Positions 7,476-16,538 of a stretch of 64,000 nt of DNA are shown here, piece after piece. The notes beneath the pieces are model-generated. The model ran no database searches, was not told the DNA's origin, and worked only from the letters and a program-made list of their open reading frames with translations. Position 1 is the stretch's first letter. Each line of letters begins with the position of its first letter. Both the position numbers and the translations under genes were made by a program. Origin of the DNA: Streptomyces broussonetiae (GTDB taxonomy: Bacteria > Actinomycetota > Actinomycetes > Streptomycetales > Streptomycetaceae); contig NZ_CP047020.1 of NCBI RefSeq assembly GCF_009796285.1, forward strand, positions 6,572,001-6,636,000, in the 5' to 3' direction.

Positions 7476-10400
7476 CTAACGCTCCTGGTTGTAGGTGCTG
7501 TCAGGACCGAAGCCCTGGCCGTTCGTTTCACTGCCTGCGCTGCGCCCACGCTGGACGCCCCGTCGCAGGTTGCTCAGCCTGCCCCGGACGTCCTCCGGGG
7601 CGCGGGAGACCTGGGGGCCTCCCTGAGGGGTGCTCTCGGCGGCGCCCTCGACCAGGTTGGCCTTGGGTACCCGCCGCGGCAGGCCGGAGGCGGTGACCCC
7701 GCCGGCCTTGGGCTTGCGGAGCTGCGCGGCCTGCTGCCACCGCTCGTCGTTCGCCGAGCGCCAGTCGCCGTTGCCACCCGCCGCCGGAGCGTTGCCCGGT
7801 GCGGGAGCCGGCGCTTCCTGCTGCACGCGCGCCGTGCCGTTCGCAGCACTCGAGCCGTTGGGGCCGCTCGCGGTGGAACCGCGGCGGGGCAGCCCGGCGT
7901 CGGTCAGCCCGTGGCCGGCGGGAGAGGCCGGTCCCGGACGGTCGAAGCCTACGCGGTTCCGCTCACTCGCGTCAGCGGCCTGCGGGGATTGCGTTTCCGG
8001 AGCGTACTGGGCCGGATAGCCGTTCTGGTAGCCGTCCTGCTGGGGCCAGTCGTCCTGGTAGGAGTGCGCCTGGGCCGGCTCCGGGTACGCCGGATCGGGG
8101 TAACCGCCGTTGGCGGAGAAGCGGTCGCCCTGCGGCTGCGAGCCGTTCGGCGCGAAGTACTGCTCCTCGTACGAGCCGTGCTGCCGCTCCTCGTACGGAG
8201 CCTGCTGCGGTTCCTCGTACGAGACCTGCTGCTCCTCGTACGACCGCTCCTGGTACGGCTGCTGCGGCTGCTCCTGGAAGGCGTGCGGGCCGTCGAACAG
8301 CGGGTCGGCGTAGGCGGCGGGTGCCTCGGGCTCCGCCTGCGGCTCGGCCTGCGGCTGCCCGTGCGTCTGGGCCTCCAGGGCGGCGCGGCGCTCCTCACGC
8401 ATGAGGGACCGGCCGACCGGGTCCAGATCGCGGATGTCGTCGGGGACCTCCGTGTACTGGCTGTCGTCGAAGCCGAGTTCGGCGGCGGTGCGCATCGGCT
8501 GCACCTGACCGAAGCTCTCACCCTGGAACTGCTGCTCCGGGATGATCTGCGAGACGGTGAACTCCTCGCGGTCCAGCGGCGCCTCGCCGCCACCGCCGTG
8601 CGTGATCGCGTCCGGCAGCATGACCAGGGAGGTCGTACCGGCCTGCTCGCCCGAGGGGCGCAGCTGGACCCGGATGCCGTGCCGGTCGGACAGCCGGCCG
8701 ACCACGAACAGGCCCATGCGCTGGGAGATCGCGGCGTCCACCGTCGGCGGGTTGGCCAGCTTGTGGTTGATGTCCGCGAAGTCCTCGGCGGTCAGGCCGA
8801 TGCCCTTGTCGTGGATCTCGATCATGATCCGACCGTCGGGGAGACGGGTGGCCGTGACGCGAACCTTGGTCTGCGGGGAGGAGAACGTCGTCGCGTTCTC
8901 CAGCAGCTCGGCGAGCAGGTGCACGAGGTCGGTGACCGCGCGGCCGTGGATCTCGGCCTCCGGGACGCCGGACAGCTCGATGCGCTCGTACTGCTCCACC
9001 TCGGAGGAGGCGGCGCGCAGCACGTCGACCAGCGGGACCGGCTGGTCCCAGCGGCGGCCGGGCTCCTCGCCCGCGAGGACCAGGAGGTTCTCGCCGTTGC
9101 GGCGCATACGGGTGGCCAGGTGGTCCAGCCGGAAGAGGTTCTCCAGCTGGTCCGGGTCGGCCTCGTTGTTCTCCAGGTCGGTGATCAGGGTCAGCTGGCC
9201 CTCGATCAGCGACTGGTTGCGGCGCGACAGGTTGGTGAAGATCGCGTTGATGTTGCCCCGCAGCAGGGCCTGCTCGGAGGCGAGCCGGACCGCCTCGCGG
9301 TGGACCTGGTCGAAGGCGCGGGCGACCTCGCCGATCTCGTCCTTGGTGGTGATCGGGATCGGGGTCACCCGGGTGTCCACCCGGCCGGGGTCGGTGCGCG
9401 AGAGCTGGTCGACCAGCATCGGCAGCCGCTGCTCGGCGATGCCGAAGGCGGCGTTGCGCAGCTGGCGCATCGAGCGGCTCATCTGGCGGGCCACGGCACC
9501 GGCCAGGATGAAGGCCAGCAGCAGCGCGACCACGACGACGGCACCGGTGGTGATCGCGGAGGTCTTGGCGTCGTCGGCGATGGTCGACGCCTCGTTCACC
9601 GCCTTGTCGGCCATGTCCGACTCGATCTGGCGGTAGGCGTTGAACTTGAGCGTGTTGACCGCCCACCAGTTCTCGGCGGTGACGCCCTTCTGGGCGAGCA
9701 ACCCACGCGCGGCGGGGTCGGTGGAGTCGAGCGTGGCGAGCGCCGTGACCATCTTCTGCGGGTCGGACGGCGGCGGGATGTAACTCGGGTCCTTGCCCTT
9801 GGCCTGCTGGGCCATCGCCGCGGCCTGGGCCTGGATGTCCCTCTTCTCGGTGTCCAGCTTGTCAGCGTCCGCCTGGGTGCCACCGCCGATGTACTCCTCG
9901 ACGGCGATGCCCTCCAGGTAGGCGTAGGAGGAGAGGGCGACGCGCTGGCTGGCCAGGTTGGGAGCGTCCGGACCCGGCTTGACCAGGATGTGCATGCCGA
10001 TCGAGCGCTCCAGCGACAGGGCCGCCTTGGTGAGCGAGATGGCGTAGACGGTACGGCCGTAGGAGGTGATGTTGCCGGTGCCCAGGCCCAGCTCGTTGGC
10101 GAACTCCATCAGCGGGTGGGCGACCTTGACGTAGCCCTCCTCGGTCTGCACGCCCGGGAACTTGGTGGAGTACGCACCGGTGCGCAGCGTCTGCAGATAG
10201 GGCTCGGCCTCACGGAACAGCTTCAGCCGGCGCTCCAGGCCCGACTTGTGCGGCATGCTCTGGGCGGCCTGGTCGAAGGTGTCGGCGGCCTTGTCGGTCG
10301 CGGCGCGGGCCGCGGTGATGGTCGCCTTGTCCTGGGCGGTGGCGAGCTTGCCCTTGAGCAACGGAGCCGTGGTGGTGTCGCGCTCGTTGTACAGGGCATC

Positions 10401-10703
10401 GGCGTACGACAGCGAGGCGCGCACCAGGCGGGCGGTGCTCTCGGCGTCACGGGCCTGCTGCCAGGTGTCGATCGAGTTCTTCACCTGGAAGCCGCCCATG
10501 ACGAGACCGACCGCCACGGGTATGAGCAGGATCGCGTTCAGTCTGGTCGGTACGCGCCAGTTGCGCGGGGAGAAACGGCCGCCGCTCGGCGCCTGAGGGG
10601 CCGCCGGCTCCGCACCGGTAACGGGGGTGGGCGCCGCAGCGCGCGGCGGCGGGGTGAAGTTGCCCCGCGCCGACGGCTCGGGACCGCTCTTGCTTCGCCT
10701 CAC
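7476..10703 (-). CDS. cvnA2: Conservon sensor histidine kinase-like protein CvnA (second conservon)
   Basis: A 1075-residue membrane sensor heading the second conservon. A cytosolic Pro-rich head (1-50) is followed by TM1 (about 53-72), a large extracytoplasmic helical sensor region (75-380, resembling nitrate/nitrite-sensing NIT domains), and TM2 (about 385-405). Then come HAMP (405-465), a dimerisation-like helix with H528 in LDHLATRMRR, and an HATPase domain with N box LLAELLENATTF near 600, HDKGIGL near 631 and RMGLFVVGRLSDRHG near 662. The tail (700-1075) is a disordered Gln/Glu/Tyr/Pro-rich extension with SYEEQ-like repeats. CvnA proteins bind ATP and anchor CvnB, C and D at the membrane; whether H528 is phosphorylated is not known. 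GTG start at 10703. Confidence 0.93.
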   Translation of the reverse strand: MRRSKSGPEPSARGNFTPPPRAAAPTPVTGAEPAAPQAPSGGRFSPRNWRVPTRLNAILLIPVAVGLVMGGFQVKNSIDTWQQARDAESTARLVRASLSYADALYNERDTTTAPLLKGKLATAQDKATITAARAATDKAADTFDQAAQSMPHKSGLERRLKLFREAEPYLQTLRTGAYSTKFPGVQTEEGYVKVAHPLMEFANELGLGTGNITSYGRTVYAISLTKAALSLERSIGMHILVKPGPDAPNLASQRVALSSYAYLEGIAVEEYIGGGTQADADKLDTEKRDIQAQAAAMAQQAKGKDPSYIPPPSDPQKMVTALATLDSTDPAARGLLAQKGVTAENWWAVNTLKFNAYRQIESDMADKAVNEASTIADDAKTSAITTGAVVVVALLLAFILAGAVARQMSRSMRQLRNAAFGIAEQRLPMLVDQLSRTDPGRVDTRVTPIPITTKDEIGEVARAFDQVHREAVRLASEQALLRGNINAIFTNLSRRNQSLIEGQLTLITDLENNEADPDQLENLFRLDHLATRMRRNGENLLVLAGEEPGRRWDQPVPLVDVLRAASSEVEQYERIELSGVPEAEIHGRAVTDLVHLLAELLENATTFSSPQTKVRVTATRLPDGRIMIEIHDKGIGLTAEDFADINHKLANPPTVDAAISQRMGLFVVGRLSDRHGIRVQLRPSGEQAGTTSLVMLPDAITHGGGGEAPLDREEFTVSQIIPEQQFQGESFGQVQPMRTAAELGFDDSQYTEVPDDIRDLDPVGRSLMREERRAALEAQTHGQPQAEPQAEPEAPAAYADPLFDGPHAFQEQPQQPYQERSYEEQQVSYEEPQQAPYEERQHGSYEEQYFAPNGSQPQGDRFSANGGYPDPAYPEPAQAHSYQDDWPQQDGYQNGYPAQYAPETQSPQAADASERNRVGFDRPGPASPAGHGLTDAGLPRRGSTASGPNGSSAANGTARVQQEAPAPAPGNAPAAGGNGDWRSANDERWQQAAQLRKPKAGGVTASGLPRRVPKANLVEGAAESTPQGGPQVSRAPEDVRGRLSNLRRGVQRGRSAGSETNGQGFGPDSTYNQER

Positions 10704-10904
10704 TCGACCAACAACCTCTCGGCGGTCGGCACCTACGTCGTGCCGCAGAGTCTCTCAGAGCCCGGTTCGTCATCGACCACTGAGTACGTCTTTGACCATT
10801 GGGCAGTTCAGGCATTCCAGCACGTGGACCAGTGCACTTCCAAACAGCGGAAACCTCTGAAGAGGGCTGATGTAAGCCCTAGATAAAACGGTCATAAAGA
10901 GCGA

Positions 10905-10924
10905 GCCCCGCCAAAAGGCGGGGC
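10905..10924. terminator. Hairpin between cvn1 and cvn2
   Basis: GCCCCGCC, loop AAAA, GGCGGGGC: a perfect 8-bp stem. On the minus strand it is followed by TCGCTCTTTAT. It is a second terminator for cvn1 or an attenuator ahead of cvnA2. Confidence 0.6.
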
Positions 10925-11001
10925 GTTTGTGAGCGCAGCGGTACTGCTCGAACGCGTCGCGTGGTGATACCCGGGGATTCCTCTGCCGAACTGTTATGAA
11001 C

Positions 11002-11041
11002 ACCGGAGCCGACCGTGTCAAAGGCCACAGTCGACTCCGGT
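11002..11041. terminator. Terminator behind the cvn1 operon
   Basis: A 12-bp stem, ACCGGAGCCGAC at 11002-11013 with GTCGACTCCGGT at 11030-11041, containing one G-T wobble. It lies 54 bp past the cvnD1 stop. Confidence 0.6.
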
Positions 11042-11094
11042 CCGTTTACGGCAACTGCCGTACGGCACGTCGTACTTCGGTACGTATGTGCGAA

Positions 11095-11670
11095 CTACCG
11101 CAAGCGCGCCATCAGGGCGTGTTCGACCAGCGTGATCAGCGCACTCTTGGCATCGGCGCGGTGGCGGGCGTCCGTCGTGATGATCGGGGCGTCCGGCCCG
11201 ATCTGGAGCGCCTCGCGCACCTCGTCCGGGTTGTAGGGCTGCTGGCCGTCGAAGCCGTTGAGGGCGATGACGAAGGGCAGGCCGCTGTTCTCGAAGTAGT
11301 CGACGGCCGGGAAGCAGTCGGCCAGGCGCCGGGTGTCCACCAGGACGATCGCGCCGATGGCACCGCGTACCAGGTCGTCCCACATGAACCAGAAGCGGTC
11401 CTGACCGGGCGTACCGAAGAGGTACAGGATCAGGTCCTGGTCCAGGGTGATGCGGCCGAAGTCCATGGCCACCGTGGTGGTGGTCTTGTCTCCGGTGTGG
11501 GTGAGGTCGTCGATGCCGGCGCTGGCGGACGTCATGACGGCCTCGGTGCGCAGCGGGTTGATCTCCGAGACGGCGCCGACGAACGTGGTCTTGCCCACGC
11601 CGAAGCCGCCCGCCACCACGATCTTCGCGGAGGTGGTGGCCCGGCCCGCGTCAGAGCTTGCGAAGTCCAC
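11095..11670 (-). CDS. cvnD1: Conservon small GTPase CvnD (first conservon)
   Basis: A 191-residue GTPase, paralogue of CvnD2, with the same P-loop (GGFGVGKT), G3 (GTPGQDR) and atypical G4 (NGFD). The two proteins differ mainly in the N-terminal dozen residues, a QP/NQP change and a few C-terminal positions. The GTG start at 11670 overlaps cvnC1 by 20 bp, exactly as in the second conservon. At the DNA level, positions 11245-11517 are identical to 5976-6248. Flanking cvnA genes are far more divergent, so the similarity is probably maintained by recombination. In S. coelicolor, mutation of cvn1 is reported to have pleiotropic effects on development; this gene is the likely orthologue. Confidence 0.92.
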   Translation of the reverse strand: MDFASSDAGRATTSAKIVVAGGFGVGKTTFVGAVSEINPLRTEAVMTSASAGIDDLTHTGDKTTTTVAMDFGRITLDQDLILYLFGTPGQDRFWFMWDDLVRGAIGAIVLVDTRRLADCFPAVDYFENSGLPFVIALNGFDGQQPYNPDEVREALQIGPDAPIITTDARHRADAKSALITLVEHALMARLR

Positions 11671-12049
11671 TGAGCACCCTTTCGAGCAGCGTCACATCCG
11701 GAGCGCCGCCGTTGTTCTCGTCGCCACCTGGCTGGTGAATGGCGACCAGGCCGGCCTCGGCGAGGTCGGCGACCAGGATCCGGGCCACACCGAGCGGCAT
11801 GGCCAGCAACGCGGAGACCTCCGCGACCGACTTGACCTCACGGCACAGGTGGCAGATGCGCTGGTGCTCCGGGAGCAGCCCCATGAGCGCTGCCGGGTCG
11901 GCCGTGGTGCTGATCAGCGCCTCGATGGCGAGCTGGTAGCGCGGCCGCGTCCGGCCGCCGGTCATCGCGTACGGACGGACCAGCGGCTGGTCGCCCTCGT
12001 CCCCGTACGGTTCCGCGTACGGATCGTGATGGGCGGTGGGCGGGGTCAT
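11651..12049 (-). CDS. cvnC1: Conservon DUF742 protein CvnC (first conservon)
   Basis: A 132-residue DUF742 protein with the same core as CvnC2 (PLVRPYAMTGGRTRPRYQLA, then LCREVKSVAEVSALLAMPLG and LLERVLSGLRKL) but with only about 20 residues before it. The frame is open to an upstream start at 12085. I chose the ATG at 12049 (MTPPTAHHDPY) because GGAGG stands 6-7 nt before it. It overlaps cvnD1 by 20 bp and lies 112 bp behind cvnB1. It is a presumed adaptor between CvnB and CvnD. Confidence 0.9.
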   Translation of the reverse strand: MTPPTAHHDPYAEPYGDEGDQPLVRPYAMTGGRTRPRYQLAIEALISTTADPAALMGLLPEHQRICHLCREVKSVAEVSALLAMPLGVARILVADLAEAGLVAIHQPGGDENNGGAPDVTLLERVLSGLRKL

Positions 12050-12161
12050 GAATCCTCCGGGCGGGACAGCAGGTCGGTCGGTCAAGCCGTCTGTCGGGGG
12101 CCGGTGGGGGGATTGTGGCGGCCGGACGGTGGTTTGGTGAGGTGGGTGGTGCCGGGGGCGG

Positions 12162-12584
12162 TCAGTGAAGCAGACTGCCTTGGAGTTCGGCGCGCAGGTC
12201 CGGGGTGAGGACCGCCCCTGCGCGGTCGACGAGCAGTGCCATCTCGTAGCCGACGAGACCGATGTCGCATTCGGGGTGGGCCAGGACCGCGAGGGACGAC
12301 CCGTCCGAAATGGACATCAGGAAGAGAAACCCGCGCTCCATCTCGACGACCGTCTGCGCCACGGTGCCGCCCTCGAAGATCCGGGACGCCCCGGCCGTGA
12401 GGGAGGTCAGTCCGGACGCGACGGCCGCCAGCTGGTCGGCGCGGTCCCGCGGGAAACCTTCGGACATCGCCAGCAGAAGGCCGTCGGCGGAGACCACCAC
12501 CGTGTGCGACACCCCCGGGGTGTTGTCCACGAAGTTGGTGATCAACCAGTTCAGGTTCTGTGCCGCCTGGCTCATCGGACTCAA
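12162..12584 (-). CDS. cvnB1: Conservon roadblock/LC7 protein CvnB (first conservon)
   Basis: A 140-residue roadblock/LC7 protein, nearly the same as CvnB2 (SPMSQAAQNLNWLITNF at the start, DLRAELQGSLLH at the end). The frame suggests a TTG start at 12584, directly after the cvnA1 stop and aligned with the GTG of cvnB2; an ATG at 12575 (MSQAAQN) is the alternative and would cost three residues. The sequence AGGAGCG lies in the end of cvnA1 and serves either start. It is the presumed partner of CvnD1. Confidence 0.92.
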   Translation of the reverse strand: MSPMSQAAQNLNWLITNFVDNTPGVSHTVVVSADGLLLAMSEGFPRDRADQLAAVASGLTSLTAGASRIFEGGTVAQTVVEMERGFLFLMSISDGSSLAVLAHPECDIGLVGYEMALLVDRAGAVLTPDLRAELQGSLLH

Positions 12585-15500
12585 CTAACGCTCCTGCTGG
12601 TGAGTGGGGCTCGGGTAGCTGCCGGTCTGGCCGCTGCCGGCCTGACGGCCCTGAGCGATACCCCGACGGAGATTGGTCAGCCGCCCGCGTACGTCGTCAG
12701 GCGCACGCGAGACCTGCGGACCGGCTTGGTGCTGTTGCTGCTGGGCGGTACCCGGGACGAGGTTCGCCCGGGGCACCCGGCGCGGCAGGCCGGAGGTGGT
12801 GACACCACCGGCGGCGGGCTGCCGCACGCGCTCGGCCTGGCGGACGAGTTCGTCGTTCGGCGAGGTACGCCACGAGCCGGTGGCCGGACCGTTGCCGCTG
12901 CCGTTGTTGTTGGCGCTGCTGCCGTCCGCGTTGCCGCCGACACCGCGCTGCGGGGCCGGGGCGGGTGCCTGCGGCTGCTGCGGCGCGGGTGCACTCTCCT
13001 GCGGACCGCCGTGGAACCAGTTGGTCTCCAGCGTGTCGTACAGCGGGGTACGGCCGTCGACCGGGCCGCTGGCCGGCGGCAGGGCCTCCGGCTCACGGTG
13101 CACCGGACGCTGCGGCTGAGCCTGAGGCTGGGCCTGCGGAGCCGGCGGGCGCGGGGCGCCGAAGTCGTCCCGGGAGGCCGGCTGCGGACGCTCGAACTGG
13201 CCGGTGTGCCCCGGGTTCGGCCGCCCGGGCAGGGCGTGCTGCCCGGTGGAGCCCCCGTCGAAGCCGCCGTCGTACGCCTGCGGAGCGGCGAACCGTCCGG
13301 TGTTCTGCGCGCTGTCGTCCTGCCGCTCGGGTCCCGGGGTGCCGAAGACGTCGGAGCGGACGAACTGCTGCCCGGCACCCTGCTGACCGTCGCGGCCGTC
13401 GGGAGCGTCGAACCGGCCCGGCAGCTGCGGAGCCTCGGGCCGCTGGAACTGGCCGGTCTGCTGGGAGCTGTCGGGTCGCTGGAACTGGCCGGTCTGCTGG
13501 GAGCTGTCGGGTCGCTGGAACTGGCCCGTCTGCTGCGGAGCCTCGGGTCGCTGGAACTGGCCGGTCTGCTGCGGGCTGTCGGGCCGGGGGAACTGGCCCG
13601 TGCCCGGGGAGCCGCCCATGCCGTTCAGCTCCGCACGCGGGAACTCGCCCGTGGCGGACGGACCGTGGTCGTCGAACCGGGGTATCGCCGGCATCTCCGC
13701 GGTCGAGCCCGGACCCTGCCGGTCGTCGACGCGCGGCATGCGCGCGGTGTGCGCCGGGTCCTGCTCGTCGTGGCCGCGCGGGGTGTCCAGCGAGGCCCGC
13801 GACAGCGGTGCCCCGGAGTCGCTCCAGCCAGGGGTGCGCGGCTGCGGGTCGCCGCCGGGCAGCTCGGCCCGCGGACCGCCGCGCGGCGGAAGCTGGGGCT
13901 GACGGCTCTGCTCGGAGGGGGCACCGGGGCGCTGCGGGCCACGGCCGCCGAAGGCGTCCTGCTGCGGCCCGGCCGGGTTCGCGGCCTGCAGGCCCTGCGG
14001 GGCGCCCGGCGTCTGACCGCCGAAGCCGCCCGCACCGGAACCCGCGGGCACCGGCCGGCCCTGCTGCGGACCGCCGAGACCAGCGGGACCGCCCTGGGGG
14101 CCACGCGCACCGCCCGGCGCACCGGGACGGCCGCCCTGGCCGGCGCCGGGCAGTGCCGCCCGGGGACCCTGGCCGGCACCGACCTGACCGCGCGGGGCGG
14201 GACCGGCGCCGAGCAGACCGCCGCCGGCCGGGGCGCCGCCGCCCGCGTTGCCGGCCTGCCGCCGGGCCGCGGCCGCACCCGCGGCGGCCTGCGCGGCGGC
14301 GGGGCCACCACTCGCGCCGGGACCGCCGGGCTTGCCCGGACCGGGCTTCTTGCCGCCCTGGGCCACATCCACGGGCAGCATGACCAGCGCGGTCGTACCA
14401 CCGGAGTCGGACGGGCGCAGCTGGATGCGGATGCCGTGCCGCTGGGACAGCCGGCCGACCACGAAGAGGCCCATGCGCCGGGAGACGGAGACGTCCACGG
14501 TGGGCGGCGAGGCGAGCCGCTCGTTGATCGCCGCGAGGTCCTCGGGGGACAGGCCGATACCGGTGTCGTGGATCTCGATCAGCACACGGCCGTCGGGCAG
14601 CGCGTGACCGGTGACCTTGACCTTGGTCTGCGGCGAGGAGAAGGAGGTGGCGTTCTCGAGCAGCTCGGCGAGCAGGTGCACGAGGTCGTTGACCACGCGG
14701 CCGGCGACCTCGGTGGTGGGCACCGAGGCCAGCTCGATGCGCTCGTACTGCTCCACCTCGGACGCGGCGGCACGGAGCACGTCGACCAGCGGGACCGGAC
14801 GGGTCCAGCGCCGGCCGGGCTCCTCACCGGCGAGGACGAGCAGGTTTTCGCCGTTACGGCGCATACGCGTGGCGAGGTGGTCCAGCTTGAACAGCGAGGA
14901 CAGCTGGTCCGGGTCGGCCTCGCGGGACTCCAGTTCGGAGATGAGCGACAGCTGGCGCTGGATGAGGCCCTGGGAGCGGCGCGAGAGGTTGGTGAACATC
15001 GCGTTGACGTTGCCCCGCAGCAGGGCCTGCTCGGCGGCGAGGCGGACCGCCTCGCGGTGCACGTCGTCGAAGGCCGCGGCCACCTGGCCGATCTCGTCCC
15101 GGGAGTGCACACCGACCGACTCCACGGACGTGTCGACGTCCTGCGGGTCGGACTCGGACAGCTGCTTGACCAGCTCGGGCAGACGGTCCTGGGCGACCTT
15201 GGTGGCGGTCTCCTGGAGCCGGCGCAGCGAGCGGATCATGGAGCGGGCCACGACGAACGCGCCGACCAGCGACACGCCGAGCACGAGCAGGATCAGCGCA
15301 CCGGAGATGATCGCGTCCTGCTGGGTGGCGCTCTTCAGCTCGCGGGCCTTCTGCTCCATCTCCTCGAGCAGCGTGTGCTCGATCTTCTTCATCTGCTCGA
15401 TCTTGGTCGAGCTGTCGTCCACCCAGTCGCGGTAGGACCGCGCCGGCAGCTGCTGCATACCGGTGGAGGACTCGAAAGCGCGCTTGGCGTAGGTGTCGGC

Positions 15501-16538
15501 GGCCTCGATCGTCGGGTTGCCCTCGTCGATCGGCTTGAGGAGTTCCTCGGCGTTCTGGCTGGCGTAGATCTTGCGGAAGATCGCCAGCTCGGAGTTCTCG
15601 CTCTCGTACGCCGACTCGCCGTAGAGGCGGTCGTTGTCGGAGAGGTCGCCCTTGGACGAGGTGGTCGCGGGCAGCGCGGCGGCGATCGTCGCGCGCTGGA
15701 CCGAGGCGTACTCCTTGGCGGTGGAGAAGGCCGCCAGGGCGCGGGTGCGGGAGATCATCTCCGGGTTGCTGGACGCCTCGGCCATGTCCTGGGAGAGGCT
15801 GATCAGCTGGGTGATCAGGCGGTGGTACGACTCGATGGTCTGCGTCGAGTTGCCCTGCGCCTGGTAGGCGGACCGGCGGATCTTGGCCAGGTCGTCCAGC
15901 TGGTTGGCGAGGCCGACGAGCGCGTCGCGCACGCCCTGGAGGTTGCCGTCCTTGCTCGCCGCGTCGATCTGCTCGGAGGCGTCGAGGAAGTTCTCGCGGG
16001 CCCGGTCGGTCTTCTCCTGGTAGCCCTTGACCGTGTAGTCGGTCGCCTTCAGGCCGTGGGCCAGCGGACCGGCGGACTGGTCGCGCTCCTCCTGGAGCGC
16101 GGCGGCCAGCTCGGTGGCCTGCTTGGTCATGTCCGTCAGCAGCTTCATGTTGTCGAGCTGCTGGATGTCCGTGATGTTCTGGTCGATGCGCAGCGCGCCC
16201 AGCGAGGTCGCCGCGACCACGGGGAGGGCGAGCAGCGAGACCAGACGCGTGGAGATGCGCCAGTTGCGCAGGGCCATGCGTGAGCCGGGGCCGCTGGGTC
16301 CCTTGACGGGCTTCACGGCGGGTGTGGGGGTGTTGGTCCCACCGGCGGCCGACGCCGTCGGCGAGGAGGCCGGTCCGGACAGGCCGGGGCGCCCGCCGCG
16401 TTCACCGCCGTCGCCGGACGAGGCCGAACCCGGGTTCTGGGCGTGCTGGGGCGAGGAACTGCCCTTCATGGGGCCAGTCCCGTCGTGCGGCTCCGGCTCC
16501 GCCGAAGCGCTGCCATCCCTCTTGAAACGTCCCTGCAC
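12585..16538 (-). CDS. cvnA1: Conservon sensor histidine kinase-like protein CvnA (first conservon)
   Basis: A sensor of about 1317 residues. Positions counted from the GTG at 16538: disordered Gly/Pro/Ser head (1-90), TM1 (about 95-115), extracytoplasmic helical sensor (115-405), TM2 (about 410-432) and HAMP (433-495). A dimerisation-like helix with H554 (LDHLATRMRR) follows, then an HATPase domain with ELLENATSF (625), HDTGIGL (657) and RMGLFVVGRLSQRHG (688). The tail beyond 725 is nearly 600 residues of Pro/Gly/Gln-rich disorder and includes four copies of a 12-residue repeat (QTGQFQRP...). The open frame continues to 16589, but the start VQGRFKRDGSAS at 16538 begins the coding bias and has AGAGG upstream. 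It heads the operon cvnA1-B1-C1-D1. Confidence 0.92.
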   Translation of the reverse strand: MQGRFKRDGSASAEPEPHDGTGPMKGSSSPQHAQNPGSASSGDGGERGGRPGLSGPASSPTASAAGGTNTPTPAVKPVKGPSGPGSRMALRNWRISTRLVSLLALPVVAATSLGALRIDQNITDIQQLDNMKLLTDMTKQATELAAALQEERDQSAGPLAHGLKATDYTVKGYQEKTDRARENFLDASEQIDAASKDGNLQGVRDALVGLANQLDDLAKIRRSAYQAQGNSTQTIESYHRLITQLISLSQDMAEASSNPEMISRTRALAAFSTAKEYASVQRATIAAALPATTSSKGDLSDNDRLYGESAYESENSELAIFRKIYASQNAEELLKPIDEGNPTIEAADTYAKRAFESSTGMQQLPARSYRDWVDDSSTKIEQMKKIEHTLLEEMEQKARELKSATQQDAIISGALILLVLGVSLVGAFVVARSMIRSLRRLQETATKVAQDRLPELVKQLSESDPQDVDTSVESVGVHSRDEIGQVAAAFDDVHREAVRLAAEQALLRGNVNAMFTNLSRRSQGLIQRQLSLISELESREADPDQLSSLFKLDHLATRMRRNGENLLVLAGEEPGRRWTRPVPLVDVLRAAASEVEQYERIELASVPTTEVAGRVVNDLVHLLAELLENATSFSSPQTKVKVTGHALPDGRVLIEIHDTGIGLSPEDLAAINERLASPPTVDVSVSRRMGLFVVGRLSQRHGIRIQLRPSDSGGTTALVMLPVDVAQGGKKPGPGKPGGPGASGGPAAAQAAAGAAAARRQAGNAGGGAPAGGGLLGAGPAPRGQVGAGQGPRAALPGAGQGGRPGAPGGARGPQGGPAGLGGPQQGRPVPAGSGAGGFGGQTPGAPQGLQAANPAGPQQDAFGGRGPQRPGAPSEQSRQPQLPPRGGPRAELPGGDPQPRTPGWSDSGAPLSRASLDTPRGHDEQDPAHTARMPRVDDRQGPGSTAEMPAIPRFDDHGPSATGEFPRAELNGMGGSPGTGQFPRPDSPQQTGQFQRPEAPQQTGQFQRPDSSQQTGQFQRPDSSQQTGQFQRPEAPQLPGRFDAPDGRDGQQGAGQQFVRSDVFGTPGPERQDDSAQNTGRFAAPQAYDGGFDGGSTGQHALPGRPNPGHTGQFERPQPASRDDFGAPRPPAPQAQPQAQPQRPVHREPEALPPASGPVDGRTPLYDTLETNWFHGGPQESAPAPQQPQAPAPAPQRGVGGNADGSSANNNGSGNGPATGSWRTSPNDELVRQAERVRQPAAGGVTTSGLPRRVPRANLVPGTAQQQQHQAGPQVSRAPDDVRGRLTNLRRGIAQGRQAGSGQTGSYPSPTHQQER
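13441..13584 (-). repeat. 36-bp tandem repeat inside cvnA1
   Basis: Four consecutive 36-bp units start at 13441, 13477, 13513 and 13549, each beginning CGCTGGAACTGGCC on the plus strand. They encode a 12-residue QTGQFQRP(D/E)xxQ repeat in the disordered CvnA1 tail. Units two and three differ by few bases, so copy number is likely variable between strains. Confidence 0.85.

Larger units (their letters stand above)
10704..11094. other. Intergenic region between the two conservons
   Basis: 391 bp separate the cvn1 stop from the cvnA2 start. It holds two hairpins (11002-11041 and 10905-10924) and, between them and cvnA2, AT-richer DNA (10840-10900) that probably carries the cvn2 promoter. The two conservons are therefore likely separate transcripts, possibly with read-through. 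No coding region is seen. Confidence 0.5.

Noticed and set aside
7104..10886. Open frame of 1260 codons on the plus strand
   Set aside because: It is antisense to cvnA2, which has clear kinase-like domains; the reverse frame is a repetitive Val/Gly/Leu/Arg translation typical of high-GC shadows.
12165..16283. Open frame of 1372 codons on the plus strand
   Set aside because: Antisense shadow of cvnA1 and cvnB1; no domain or start context.
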